Positions 23,555 through 35,546 of a stretch of DNA of 64,000 bases are shown piece by piece. Location: the NCBI RefSeq assembly GCF_000003195.3, contig NC_012875.2, forward strand, positions 13,825,510 through 13,889,509, given 5' to 3'. Both the position numbers and the translations under genes were made by a program. Numbering within the stretch: position 1 is the stretch's first letter; every line of letters starts with the position of its first letter. The stretch comes from Sorghum bicolor. Taxonomy: Eukaryota; Streptophyta; Magnoliopsida; Poales; Poaceae. The notes under the pieces are model-generated. The model was given only the letters and a program-made list of their open reading frames with translations, had not been told where the DNA came from and did no database searches.

Positions 23555-26500
23555 TCAAGCATCGTACAAATGATCATCGTTATTTGGTTTCATCTGCTCC
23601 TGAGGGTTGAAGTAGCACTCGCCGCCGGAATCCAGGACTTGGTCGTTAAGAAATCCTGCGATTGTCTCCTGAATTCCTTTTAGGCGCACCGCATCCAACA
23701 CCTGCTCCTTCAGCCACATCTCCTATAATAGACATTAAAGAAAAAAGTTAGAGGTATGAATAGGATTTATTAAATAGCAACAAACAAATGAAATATACTT
23801 ATTATATATACATGTTACATACTTTTAGGTGCTCAAGATTAGTTCTTTTGGCATATACCGTCATAAACTCGCACACATAGTAGCCACACAAATTGTTGCC
23901 CGGTGTCTGCTGTAGAACCCACTGAAGTAAGATGGGCTTTGAAAGTGATGCATTCAACTCTGGACGGTGTTTCTGCACGAACCCAGCCCAAACCCTAGCA
24001 ATAAAACGATCATTATTAATTATCCATTACCAAGTTAAAAGAGCAGAATTTAATATATAGAGATCGGAGTTACCCTTGGATAATATCTATCATTTCTTGG
24101 TAATCATCCTGTGGTTTTCTCAATGAGTCATAGATTACCAATTGACATTGCCAGAGATCAATGACAATTAGTATCCAATGAAAGCTGCATTTGTGTGCAT
24201 AAGTAGGCAAAATTAGTATATATCTTCATATTGATCTGATTAATTAGTTAAATAGAATGTACACACGATAACGACACTTACTTAAAGTTGTAGGGAAAGA
24301 GTATATATCTTTTATCTTTTTGGTTGATCAAGAACCTTCGTAGATTTCTCTCCGTTTGAGTTCTCCATAAAACATACGGGGTCTTGTGGTCTTTGAATAC
24401 AACATTTGGATCCACAAATCCAATCTCCTTGTCATTTCTAACTCTGAGGTCCCTCATCATGTTTCTGCATATGTATAGTGGATTTCTGTAATTAGTTATA
24501 TATATACATGATAAGTTACAGAGACATTATTGAAAGGAAGAATCACTTACAGACAGAAGCAACTCATTAGAGATTTGTCAAGAGCGTCCATGTGGCATAG
24601 TTGGTGTAGCTCATTAAATTGAACATAAATAATATCATCACCACGGAAGTAATGATAGTTTCTAATTCGGACACAAATATAGTCATCTGCTTTTCTGGCA
24701 CACGCTTCCATGTACCATTTGTTTAGCATGTACATTTGCGTTCCAAGCTTGCTGAGTGCCGCAGGGTTGTATAAACTCTTGCCATATGTATATTCCTTCT
24801 GCCAATTATCAATTTGTGGAGCACTTTCAATTGGTGCCCCCACTATCATTTGGGATAAGCTAAGACCAGTTTCCGCAAAAAAAATTTCAAGCTCTTCAAT
24901 TTTTAAATCTGCCGGTATCTGCTGGTCTAGCACGTCAATGTTTGAACCATATTCATTTCCAATGACTAGCGGGGGCACTGATTGCTTTGATTGTTCCCCG
25001 AGCTGTGCTACACCCTTGCGTGCTCTTTTCTCTTTCTTCTTCTCTTCTTCTATGGATTTTCTTAAAGTGCGATCATAGTCTGATAAAGATGATGATTCTT
25101 TCTGAGCTTCACGCCTCTTTTTTTGTTCAGCCTCAACCCTTTGTCGTAGATCTTCTGGCCGTAGTAAGAGGTACGGCTTCTCAGGGTTTCGCTTGGCTTC
25201 TCTTTCAGTCTTAAGTTTCTTGAAGAAACTATCCACATCTGATTTTACAGAAGCCTTTAGTTCTGCATCTGTCTTCTCATAGGACAGCTTCTTAGGAATG
25301 ATAGCTTGTTTCTTTTCGGAGGCTTTCTTTTTTGGCGGCGGGGCGGCCGACACATTTGATTGTGTGGCTGGCCTCTTCTTTCGTGCTGGAGCCAAGTGTG
25401 GAGGCTTTGGGGCGGCCGGTGGCGGTGTTGGAGCTCGAGGAGGCGGCGTTGGAGCCCTAGGTGGCGGTGTTGGAGCCTGAGGTGGCGGTGTTGGAGCCCT
25501 AGGTGGTGGCGTTGGAGATCGAGGCGATGCAGCCGTGTCTTGCACTCCCTCGTCATCACCCGCAGCACTATGACATGTCGGTGACCACCTGTGAAAATAA
25601 AAGGTATATGAGTAAATCGCTAACTAAGAGAATGCAAAATAAATTTAGTGAACAAATGTATAGTCAATTTTCATCCGCACCTAGGATTAGATTCATGACG
25701 AGGAGGTGGTGGTAGACTACTAGGTGATGCCCCAGGAATAATGATGTAGCGCTTGCGCCAACAAATAAAAGTCTTCTCTGCTTCTCCTAGAGTCTTCTCT
25801 CCATCACCTCCTTCTATCTCAAGCTGCACATTACTGAAGCCTTTGACAACTCTATCCACCGAGACACTAGCATATCCAGGTGGAATTATCGCCCCATGGA
25901 TTCTTGGTGTCCTCGTAGGGTCGACAGGAGTTACAACAGCGACAGCAACCATGACTGTGGTAGTCCCCTGTGGAATGTGCAGCTCACATGTTGTCAGAGG
26001 CTCAGTGATGTCATCCACCGGAAAGTGCAGCCCCACGTCGTCTTGAATAGTTGGCATCTCTGTGGAAGCGCAACTACTTTTCAACTGACCGGGGGGGCTA
26101 ATGTTGACTCTAGGCTCTGATGCAGTTTGCCCTTGTATAGAACTTACTGCAATCTGCACTTGTCTTTTGATCTCCTCGTTTATTCTCTCTTCAAGCGCTT
26201 TCTCTCGCGCTATCGCTTCACGAGCTGCTTCGCGTGACTCAATCACCATTGCCTCCAACCTATGCAACCGCACTGCTTCCTCTTCCTTCTTTAGTTGGCG
26301 GCTTCTATAAGTCGGTCTATCTTTAGGGAAGCCATGCTCCCATGATATCTCCCCATAGCCTCTGGTTCGCCCACCATGTTCAGCAGTCTCCAGGGCGTAT
26401 GTCAGCTCATCCTTTTCTCTATTTGGCTGCCAGGTGCCGCTTTCAACTAATCCTCTAGCATAGGCCATTCTCTGTCCTACTCTCTCGAGCTTTTCGCCGT

Positions 26501-27433
26501 ACACTATCTTTCCGGTCTCTAGGTCTATGGTTCCCCCATGACCAAAGAACCAATACTTGGCGCGCTCGGGCCAGTGCATTGATTCTGGTTCGATCCCTCT
26601 CCAAAGAATCTCCTGTTCCAGCTTTTGCCACTTAGGAATAGCAGTCCTGTAGCCACCTGAACCCAAGTGATGGTGGTATTGCTTTTGTTTAGCATTTTCT
26701 TGATTCTTGATCATCCGTGCCTGACCCTCTTCTGAGTTCTTAAACTCTACGAACTCATCCCAAAAAGACCTCAACTTGACGTAGGCCTTGTTGGTGAAAT
26801 CTGGTTTCCGGCCTTGTGCAACAAAAGTCTTGTATAATGTCTTCTTCCAAGCCTGAAATTGTTTGGCCATCTTCTGCATAGCCCAGATTTTAACCTTCTC
26901 CTTCAAAGCTTCATCCTGTGTATCGAGCGTGAAATGTTGAAGGATATCTTGCCAAATCAATTCCTTGTCACGATCTGAGACAAAACTAATATTAGGGTTA
27001 TCTTTCCGTTGCCTCCATTCACGAGCACTGACCGGGAGCCTGTCCCTTACAAGGTAGCCACAGTGCGCAACAAATTTTTTAGAATTAGCTCCAAGTACTT
27101 GTCCTGTACCCTCATCGAATTCCGACAGAATGTACCGACCCTCCAACGGCTTCTTCGGGCCGCGCACTTTTCTACTCTTCTCAGAAGTTGTCGCCGATTT
27201 AGAGGGCTACACAAACAAGTATAAATATATTAGTATAAATGTCATTTATTTTAATTTCATATATATACATATATACTAGATTGTAGATAGACCTGATCAG
27301 GATTGTCTCCCACAAGTTCTTCATAATCAACAAAGTACTGACTCCCATCATCTTCGCCTTGGGGATCTAGATTGGCACCGCTCTTGATTAGGTCCATCAT
27401 TGCATCATCCATGTTGTCATTCGGATTGGCCAT
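23555..27433 (-). CDS. CACTA-3 second gene: transposase_24/TNPA-like protein fused to a Ulp1-type cysteine protease, 7 exons
   Basis: Exons traced by splice sites and frame: 27433-27293, 27206-25681, 25588-24551, 24464-24282, 24184-24074, 23994-23823, 23722-23555. Lengths sum to 3339 bp, phases agree at each joint, and no stop occurs before the final TGA: 1112 residues. Start is MANPNDNMDD (acidic N-terminus). Residues about 48-290 form the plant En/Spm transposase_24-like region (RGPKKPLEGRYILSEFDE...). A coiled coil follows (about KKEEEAVRLHRLEAMVIES), then a repeated APTPPPR tract with basic KKRP and PPKKK patches. The C-terminus is a C48/Ulp1 protease: NFHWILIVIDL (catalytic His), VIYDSL (Asp), LQQTPGNNLCGYYVCEF (Gln and Cys). 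Ulp1 proteases cleave SUMO from substrates; substrate and role here are unknown. The model lacks transcript support. Confidence 0.85.
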
Positions 27434-27474
27434 TTCTGCAAATTTAATCAAGTGTTAAAACTTAGACAATATTC

Positions 27475-28215
27475 GATACAACAACTAAGATAAATTATAT
27501 CATATAAATTATATAATACAAAAGATAAATTATAAAATACAAATTATACATCTCATCTCAATATCTATCCCTACTAACTAATTACAACATAGGATAAATT
27601 ATATCATATAAATTATATAATACAAAAGATAAATTGTAAAATACAAATTATACATCTCATCTCAATATCTATCCCCACAAACTAATTACAACACATGATA
27701 AATTATATCATATAAATTATATAATACAAAAGATAAACTATAAAATAAAAATTATACTTCTCATCTCAATATCTATCCCCACAAACTAATTACAACACAT
27801 GATAAATTATATCATATAAATTATTTAATACAAAAGATAAATTATAAAATAGAAATTATACATCTCATCTCAATATCTATCCCCACAAACTAATTACAAC
27901 ACATGATAAATTATATCATATAAATTATATAATACAAAAGATAAATTATAAAATAGAAATTATACATCTCATCTCAATATCTATCCCACAAACTAATTAC
28001 AACACATGATAAATTATATCATATAAATTATATAATACAAAAGATAAATTATAAAATAGAAATTATACATCTCATCTCAATATCTATCCCCACAAACTAA
28101 TTACAACATAGGATAAATTATATCATATAAATTATATAATACAAAAGATAAATTATAAAATAGAAATTATACATCTCATCTCAATATCTATCCCCACAAA
28201 CTAATTACAACACTG
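27475..28215. repeat. 104-bp AT-rich tandem array, 7 copies
   Basis: TCTCATCTCAATATCTATCC recurs at 27551, 27655, 27759, 27863, 27967, 28070 and 28174, spacing 104 bp (once 103). Each unit also carries GATAAATTATATCATATAAA. It lies immediately upstream of the ATG of the second CACTA-3 gene, in the same position as the 54-bp array of CACTA-1 though unrelated in sequence. Confidence 0.95.
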
Positions 28216-28734
28216 GATATTCAAGTTCAACTATACACAACAAGGTTTTTAATTGTCTCAAGTAAATTTATTGTATAAAAATATATAAATAATTAATCTA
28301 ATAATATTTATATCTTTTATAGAAATGTCATAAAAATTTTGAATTGTTTGATTTTTAAAAAGTGTACGTTTCGTGAGCGCATGTGTTTCGTCGATCGGCT
28401 TACAACAAGTGTAGATGTAGGAGTACGTTTTGGCGAGAGGTACGTATTTCTCGTGGGCCTATGTTTGGGAACCGATTCATAGTTTTGATTCAAATAAAAT
28501 TCACTAAAATGATTTTTATCATGCATTTGGGCCACAACAGATTCATTGTTTAAATTATAGTTTTGATTCAAATAAAATTCACTAAAATGATTTTTGTCAT
28601 GCGTTTGGGAACAGATTCTTTTCATTCAAATAAAATCATCTCATTCATACAACATATCACATCTCATTCATACAACAAATCAACAATTCATACAACACAT
28701 CATCAATAATCATTTTTTTCTCTGTGTATGTGCT

Positions 28735-29200
28735 CACCCTCGACGACGGCGGCGCGAGTTTTCTGGCCGGGGAGGAGAGCGACGGCCGGGGGCGCTCTGA
28801 CGAGGGCGAGGAGGCGGCCGTGGGGGCGCTCTGACGAGGGCGAGGAGGTGGCCGCGGGGGCGATGAGGGCGAGGAGGAAGAAGCGTCGGCGCCGGTACAG
28901 TCGCCGGAGAAAGAAGCGTCGGCGCCGGAGAAGAAGTGGTGGTGGGGGCGCTCCTCGGCTCGGTGGCGGTGGCGGTGGGGGCGCTCCTCGGCTGCAGTGG
29001 CGGCGGCGACGCTCCTGGGCTCCAGACGACGGCGCTCGGCCGAAGACGAGGGCGAGGCGACGGCGGGGAGGAGCGGCGCGCGGCGGATGAAGAATTAGGG
29101 CAACGAGATCCAGGAGGAAGACGACTGCTCGGTTAAATACCCAGGGGGACCTTTAGTCCCGGTTCTTGCCTGGAACCGGGACTAAATGTATTTTTCAGTT
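28735..29200 (-). promoter_or_regulatory. Internal terminal-like promoter block of CACTA-3
   Basis: Read on the minus strand: a perfect hairpin TTTAGTCCCGGTTC / GAACCGGGACTAAA (29152-29186), a TATA-like GGTATTTAAC (29131-29140), and a GC-rich stretch with CT-rich GCGCCCCC repeats (29090-28745) ending in a GGTGAGCACA donor-like site (about 28736). That is the layout of a 5' UTR exon with an intron, placed upstream of the second gene. The hairpin belongs to the same repeat class as the element's ends. Promoter function is inferred. Plus-strand ORFs here are arginine/glycine low-complexity artefacts. Confidence 0.6.
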
Positions 29201-29621
29201 TCTTATTTATTTATGCATACAATAATTAGATTAATATTGTTAACTGCATAGTAAATAGAATAATAGGTATTAATTTGTTAAAAAATAATAGTTTCATTTC
29301 ATTTTGTCTAATTGGTTACATAATAAATTTGGAAACATAAAATCTTTTCATCACTTATATTAACAAACTTAAATATGAAAAATAATTAGTATTTTGTTAA
29401 TGCAAAAATGTATTATTTAATTTTAATATCTTAAAGCAGATGTTTTTGATACAAAAATTTGTCTGTGCAATATTTAAACGTAAATTTTGTTTATTTATCA
29501 TCATTTATCTCCAAAATCATGATATACGTGATATTCACCATTACATCGAATTATTTTTTAAAATTTTTCTCTCTTTCTTATTTATTTATGCTTACAACAA
29601 TATTGACCATTACATCAGATT
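29201..29621. other. AT-rich spacer, nothing recognised
   Basis: AT-rich sequence between the internal block and the 681-bp repeat. I see no motif, hairpin or open frame worth naming. Confidence 0.5.
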
Positions 29622-30890
29622 ATCTCTAACAACTTTGTATTCAAATTTTTTTCATTTCAAGTCATCAAATGGGTCATTTGACCAAGTTTGACCAAAGTCA
29701 AAGCATTGGTTTTTAGAAACACACACTTTGATCGAACCCTATATGGTCCCAAATGGAAAAGTAATGAATACAAAGTTTGTTGCACTCATCAAGTTCTACA
29801 TTTTGTCTAATGGTCAACTTTTCTTTTGGAAAAGTTTGAACCACTCAATTTTGAATTTTGATAGAATTCATAGCCACGCATGGGTTTTCAGAACCCTAGA
29901 TGGTCTCGAACGGAAAAGTCATGAATACCAATATTGTTCCACTCATCAAAATGTACATTTAATATATAGACCATTTTTGCATTTGACAAAGTGTTGCGAA
30001 GGTGTAGTTCAAAATCCACAATTGACACATCTAGTTTCATATAGTTTGTGTGAGATTCAAGAATTGGTGGGTATTGTGAACTTAAACTTTCTCAAATAGA
30101 AAAGTTGTGTATATAAAAAGTTTAGATCTTGATGATATCTAACAAATTGGTATTCAAAATTTTTTCATTTTAAGTAATTTAGTTTGTCATTTGACCAAGT
30201 TTGACCAATACCCGTCTTGGATTTTGAACAAATGTGCTTAGGATTGGCTCAAATTTATCCAAATGGAAAAATGGACAATATATCAAATGTAGATCTTGAT
30301 GATCTCTAATAACTTTGTATTCAAATTTTTTTTCATTTCAAGTCATCAAATGGGTCATTTGACCAAGTTTGACCAAAGTCAAAGCATTGGTTTTTAGAAA
30401 CACACACTTTGACCGAACCCTATATGGTCCCAAATGGAAAAGTAATGAATACAGAGTTTGTTGCACACATCAAGTTCTACATTTTGTCTAATGGTCAACT
30501 TTTCTTTTGGAAAAGTTTGAACCACTCAATTTTGAATTTTGATAGAATTCATAGCCACGCATGGGTTTTTGGAACCCTAGATGGTCTCGAACGGAAAAGT
30601 CATGAATACCAATATTGTTCCACTCATCAAAATCTACATTTAATATATAGACCATTTTTGCATTTGACAAAGTGTTGCGAAGGTGTAGTTCAAAATCCAC
30701 AATTGACACATGTAGTTTCATATAGTTTGTGTGAGATTCAAGAATTGGTGGGTATTGTGAACTTAAACTTTCTCAAATAGAAAAGTTGTGTATATAAAAA
30801 GTTTAGATCTTGATGATATATAACAAATTGGTATTCAAATTTTTTTCATTTTAAGTAATTTAGTTTGTCATTTGACCAAGTTTGACTATT
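29622..30890. repeat. 681-bp tandem repeat, about 1.9 copies, with internal sub-repeats
   Basis: 29622-30302 and 30303 to about 30890 are nearly identical at an offset of 681 bp. Within each unit a diverged module of about 150-190 bp recurs, marked by GGTCCCAAATGGAAAAGT or GGTCTCGAACGGAAAAGT followed by ATGAATACnA and a TTG-ACTCATCAA tract. The two parallel 123-residue ORFs are a by-product of the duplication; they have no recognisable domain. Confidence 0.9.
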
Positions 30891-31038
30891 TTTGCATTTG
30901 ACAAATAATTGACACATCTATTATAATAGCAAACTTAAATGTCATTTCATTATTTGAAATGATATAAAATAAGAAAAACTTATATAAACATCTTAAGTTA
31001 CAATTGTCACATACACATACTATATTGCAATCTATTTA

Positions 31039-34000
31039 TTAGGCGGGCACAATAGTGATCTTCTTTTTGACGTATGTTCCTTGGTCGTGATCTTGACGTA
31101 ACCATGGAGTGTCCTCAGCATTTATTAGTATGCTCGGATCTTTGGTCACATTGAAAGGCGTGATTCGGTCATCCCTTTCATAATCTTCTGAAATATCTGA
31201 CTTGTCCTCAATTCCCACAATGTTTCTTTTCCCTGAGAGAACTATATGGCGTTTTGGCTCATTTGTTGATTTGTTGTCATTTTTCCCTCTCTTCTGTTTT
31301 GTAGACATGTCTTTCACATAGAACACCTGATTCACATCAGCAGCAAGGACGAATGGTTCATCTTTGTAACCAACATTGTTGAGGTCCACTGTTGTCATTC
31401 CATAGTCTTTGTCAACTGTCACCCCGCCTCCGGTAACCTTCACCCATTGGCACCGGAACAAAGGGATTTTAAAATTAGGTGCGTAGTCTAGTTCCCAAAT
31501 CTCCTCTATACGACCATAATATGTTTGTCTGTTTCCATTCGGGTCTATGGCGTCTACGCGAACTCCACTATTTTGGTTCGTGCTTCTTTTATCTTGGCCT
31601 AGGGTGTAAAATGTATTTCCATTTATCTCGTACCCTTTGTACGTGAGGATGTGCCATGATGGTTGCCTAGCCAACAAATACAGTTGCTCATCAATCTGGT
31701 CATTACCCTGACATTCTTTTCGTAACCAATCACTGAAAGTGTCTATGTGCTGACGCATAAGCCAACCTTCATTCTTCTCTGGGAATTGCGATCGTAGGAA
31801 GTCCTTGTGTTTCGTGACATACGGCTCCACCACGGATGAGTTTTGAAGAACTGTGTAGTGTGCTTTATTGAAAGAATCGTCCCCCGTACCGATGTATGTT
31901 TTCTTTCCTAGTGTTCCCTTTCCACTCAGTCTCCCCTCGTGGCGCGATTCAGGAACACCAATTGGGTCAAGTTCAGGAATGAATTCAACACAGAACTCAA
32001 TGACCTCCTCTGTCCCATAGCCCTCGGCGATGCTTCCTTCTGGCCGAGCACGTTGGTGAACATATTTCTTCAGAACTCGCATAAACCTCTCAAAGGGAAA
32101 CATATTATGTAGGAACACAGGACCCAGAATATTGATCTCCTTGACCAGATGAACTAGGAGGTGTGTCATGATATCAAAGAAGGATGGTGGGAACACTAAC
32201 TCAAAGCTGACAAGACATTGAACCACATCATTCTGTAGAGCAGCTAGTTCTAGTGGATTGATTGCCTTCTGAGAAATTGCATTGAGGAATGCACATAGCT
32301 TTACGGTGGCCAGACGTACATGTGGAGGTAGAATTCCTCTTAATGCAACTGGAAGCAATTGCGTCATAAGCACATGGCAGTCATGCGACTTTAAGTTCAG
32401 AAATTTCTTCTTAGGCACATTAATTATACCTTTTATATTAGAGGAGAATCCAGATGGGACCTTGATGCTGCTTAAGCATTCAAACATGATTTCTTTCTCT
32501 TCATTGCTAAGAGTGTAGCTAGCAGGTCTTAAATATTGGCGTCCATCATCTGTCTTCTCTGGATGCAGGTTGTCTCGTTCTTCCATGCGTTGCAAGTCTT
32601 GTCGTGCTTCAAGTGAATCTTTAGGCTTACCATATACACCCATGAATCCTAGAAGGTTCACACAAAGATTCTTTGTTAGGTGCATGACGTCGATCGCATT
32701 CCGGACCTCTAGGACTTGCCGATAGGGTAGCTCCCATAATATTGACTTCTTCTTCCACATGGGTGCATGACCCGCTGCATCTTTTGGAACTGGTTGGCTG
32801 CCTTGTCCCTTACCAAAAACTACTTTCACATCCTTAACCATCTCAAATACATCTTCTCCAGTTCTATTGCGAGGCTTGCATCGGTGGTCTGCCTTACCTT
32901 TAAAATGCTTTCCTTTCTTTCTAACTGGGTGATTCATAGAAAGAAATCGACGATACCCAAGGTACACGACCTTTCTGCATTTTTCAAATATATACTATCA
33001 AGGTCATCAAAACAATGTGTGCATGCATTATATCCCCGGTTTGTCTACCCTGAAAGATTACTTAGAGCAGGCCAATCATTGATTGTCACAAACAACAGTG
33101 CTCGTAGGTCGAAGTGTTCCTGTTTGTACTCATCCCACACACGAACACCTGTTTCACTCCATAAAATAAGGAGTTCTTCAATTAATGGCCTTAGATAGAC
33201 ATCAATGTCATTGCCCGGTTGCTTCGGGCCTTGGATGAGCACCAGCATCATAATGAACTTTCGCTTCATGCATAACCATGGAGGAAGGTTGTAGATACAT
33301 AGTGTAACAGGCCAAGTGCTATGACTACTGCTTTGCTCACCAAAAGGATTCATACCGTCCGTACTTAAAGCGAACCTTAAGTTTCTTGCGTCTTTTGCAA
33401 ACTCTTGAAATTCCCTATCTATTGCTCTCCACTGGGACCCATCAGCACGGTGTCTCAACATGTTGTCTACTTTACGGTCTTCTTTGTGCCACCGCAATAA
33501 TTTTGCATGGTCCTTATTTCTAAAAAGACGTTTCAGACGTGGTATTATAGGAGCATACCACATAACCTTTGCAGGGATTTTTTTTCTGGGACGTTCTTCC
33601 CCCTCAACATCGCCAGGGTCATCTCGCCTGATCTTATACCGTGATGCTTTACATACGGGGCATTCATCTAAATTCTCGTAGTCCTTGCCACGGTATAGGA
33701 TGCAGTCGTTAGGACATGAATGTATCTTCTTGATTTCTAATCCCAAAGGACAGACGATCTGTTTTGCTTCGTACGTAGTAGTGGGCAGTTCATTAGGCTT
33801 TGGCAGCATTTTTTTTTATCTTCAGTAATTGCCCAAATGCCTTATCGGATACACCATTCTGTGCCTTCCATTTTAACAGTTCTAGCGTTGTACCCAGTTT
33901 TTTTTGCTCATCTTGGGCAGATGGGTATAATAATTTCTTGTGATCTTCTAACATGTGGTCAAACTTTGTCTTCTCTTTTTCACTTTCGCAATCTTTTTGT

Positions 34001-34404
34001 GCCCCATGAATGACATCACCAAGAGCATCATCTTCAACAGGTGCGCCTTCTGCATCTGCCTCATCTTCAGCTTCTCCCATTGCTGTATCACCGAAGTCAC
34101 CGTATTGAGCAATAATGTCGTCAGGCTCCAACTGTTCTTCTTCACCTTCTTCCATCATTATCCCGTTTTCTCCATGCTTGGTCCAACAAATATAGTTTGG
34201 CATAAAACCCGACTTCAACAAACGTGAGTGAATATTTCTAGAGCTAGAATATTCCTTCAAATTCTGACACAAGGCACATGGGCAACATATGAATCCATCC
34301 CGCTTGTTTTCCACGGCCACTCTTAAGAAATAATGCACACCATCAATGAATTCTTTGGAGCGGCGATCGGCATTGTACATCCAATGACGTGTCATTGTCT
34401 GCAT
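31039..34404 (-). pseudogene. CACTA-3 TNP2-family transposase, three disabling lesions
   Basis: Three collinear pieces: 34404-33793 (transposase-associated domain, ICCPCALCQNL and YICWTKHGE), 33809-33045 (TNP2 core with IHSCPNDCILYR, CPVCKASRYK, LSTDGMNPFGEQSSSHSTWP, DIDVYLRPL), and 32967-31039 (KVVYLGYRRFL, KNLCVNLLGF, DUF4218-type FFDIMTHLLVHLV, DUF4216-type QNSGVRVDAI...VGYKDEPFVLA, a basic C-terminus). Breaks: a frame change in an A9 run at about 33809-33818; an in-frame TAG (about 33045) where the usual LSG(Q/K)TN motif has Gln or Lys; and a one-base frame change at about 32985, just before KCRKVVYLG. Otherwise domain order and length are those of a complete TNP2 transposase. Several independent lesions argue against sequencing error alone. 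Confidence 0.93.
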
Positions 34405-34419
34405 TGCAATGTAAAGTAT

Positions 34420-35010
34420 TATAAGTTTCTAATTTTTTATAAAGAAATTAAAGTAACAAATAACCTAAAATTCTCTATTTCTGGTTTTTCTAAACCAACA
34501 AAATTAAAAAGACATAAAAGTTCTCTATTTTCTACCTAATCATGAAATGTGGCATGCATACTAGTTATAATTAACTAATTAACCATGTCATAAAGTGCAA
34601 ATTAAAGTATTATAAGTTTCTAATTTTTAATAGAGAAATTAAAGTAATAAAAAACCTAAAATTCTCTATTTCTAATTTTTCTAAACAAGCTAAATTAAAA
34701 AAGCACAAAAATTCTCTATTTTCCTAAATAATCATGAAATGTGGTATGTATACTAGTTATAATTAAATAACTAAATCGGTCAAAAATTGCAAATTAAAGT
34801 ATTATATGTTTTTATTTTTAATAGAGAAATTAAAGTAACAAAAAACCTAAAATTCTATATTTCTATTTTTTCTAAACAAGCTAAATTAAAAAAGCACAAA
34901 AATTCTCTATTTTCTTAAATAATCATGAAATGTGGTATGTATACTAGTTATAATTAACTAACTAAATCGGTCAAAAATTGCAAATTAAAGTATTATATGT
35001 TTTTATTTTT
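34420..35010. repeat. 191-bp AT-rich tandem array, about 3 copies
   Basis: AATCATGAAATGTGG recurs at 34538, 34730 and 34921, a spacing of 191-192 bp. Units also share TAAAATTCTCTATTTCT and ACTAGTTATAATTAA. The array lies in the leader region directly upstream of the CACTA-3 transposase ATG. Confidence 0.9.
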
Positions 35011-35390
35011 TTCTAAACTAATTAAAATAAAAAACATATTACCACTATTTCTCTAAAAAAACGCGTCGCTTTTGAAATGACGATGAAGCTAATAACCTCT
35101 TAAAAAAACCATAAAATAAAAAATAATATACATAACACTAGGAAATGATATACGCCGCTTCTAAATGTTGAGAAGATGAAGCTAGTGACCTCTTAACAAG
35201 TCGATGACGGTGTAGAAACGATGAAATGAATCAATAGCCGGAGATGAGAGCAAGCTAGAACAAGCAACTCCAAATGAAGAACATAGCAAAAGAGTGAAGA
35301 TCGATGGGCTCGGCCACGGGAAGAAGAGTTCAAATATGGGGAGGGACATTTAATCCCGGTTCCTTTTAAAAAACAGGGACTAAATTCCAA

Positions 35391-35546
35391 CACTAGTCTC
35401 GGCCGGTGGGACGGACCGGGACAAAAGCTTTTAATCCCAGTTGGTGGTACCAACCGGGACTAAAGGCTAGGCTTTTGTCCCGGTTGGTGAGACCAACCGG
35501 GATTAAAAGCTTTTGTCCCGGACCGTCCCACCGGTCGGCAGTAGTG
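35391..35546. repeat. 156-bp near-perfect foldback with CACTA-type ends
   Basis: The two ends read CACTAGTCTCGGCCGG and, on the minus strand, CACTACTGCCGACCGG. The arms of about 78 bp pair with only about ten differences, centred near 35469, and contain GGGACAAAAGCTTTTAATCCC and TTGGT...ACCAACCGGGAC. Flanking trinucleotides (CAA, TGG) do not match. It may be a nested miniature CACTA derivative or an internally recombined subterminal block. The transcript would fold into a long hairpin. Confidence 0.75.

Noticed and set aside
28728..29136. Arginine/glycine-rich proteins on the plus strand
   Set aside because: Low-complexity translation of a GC-rich leader that reads as a 5' UTR exon on the other strand.
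29728..30780. Two similar 123-residue ORFs as a gene pair
   Set aside because: They are the same frame in two copies of a 681-bp repeat, have no domain, and the repeat also has non-coding sub-repeats.
35541..35546. 35546 as the right end of CACTA-3
   Set aside because: The tip reads as a CACTA end, but the flanking TGG does not match ATA at the left end. The end at 36141 is followed by ATA and pairs better with 23040.
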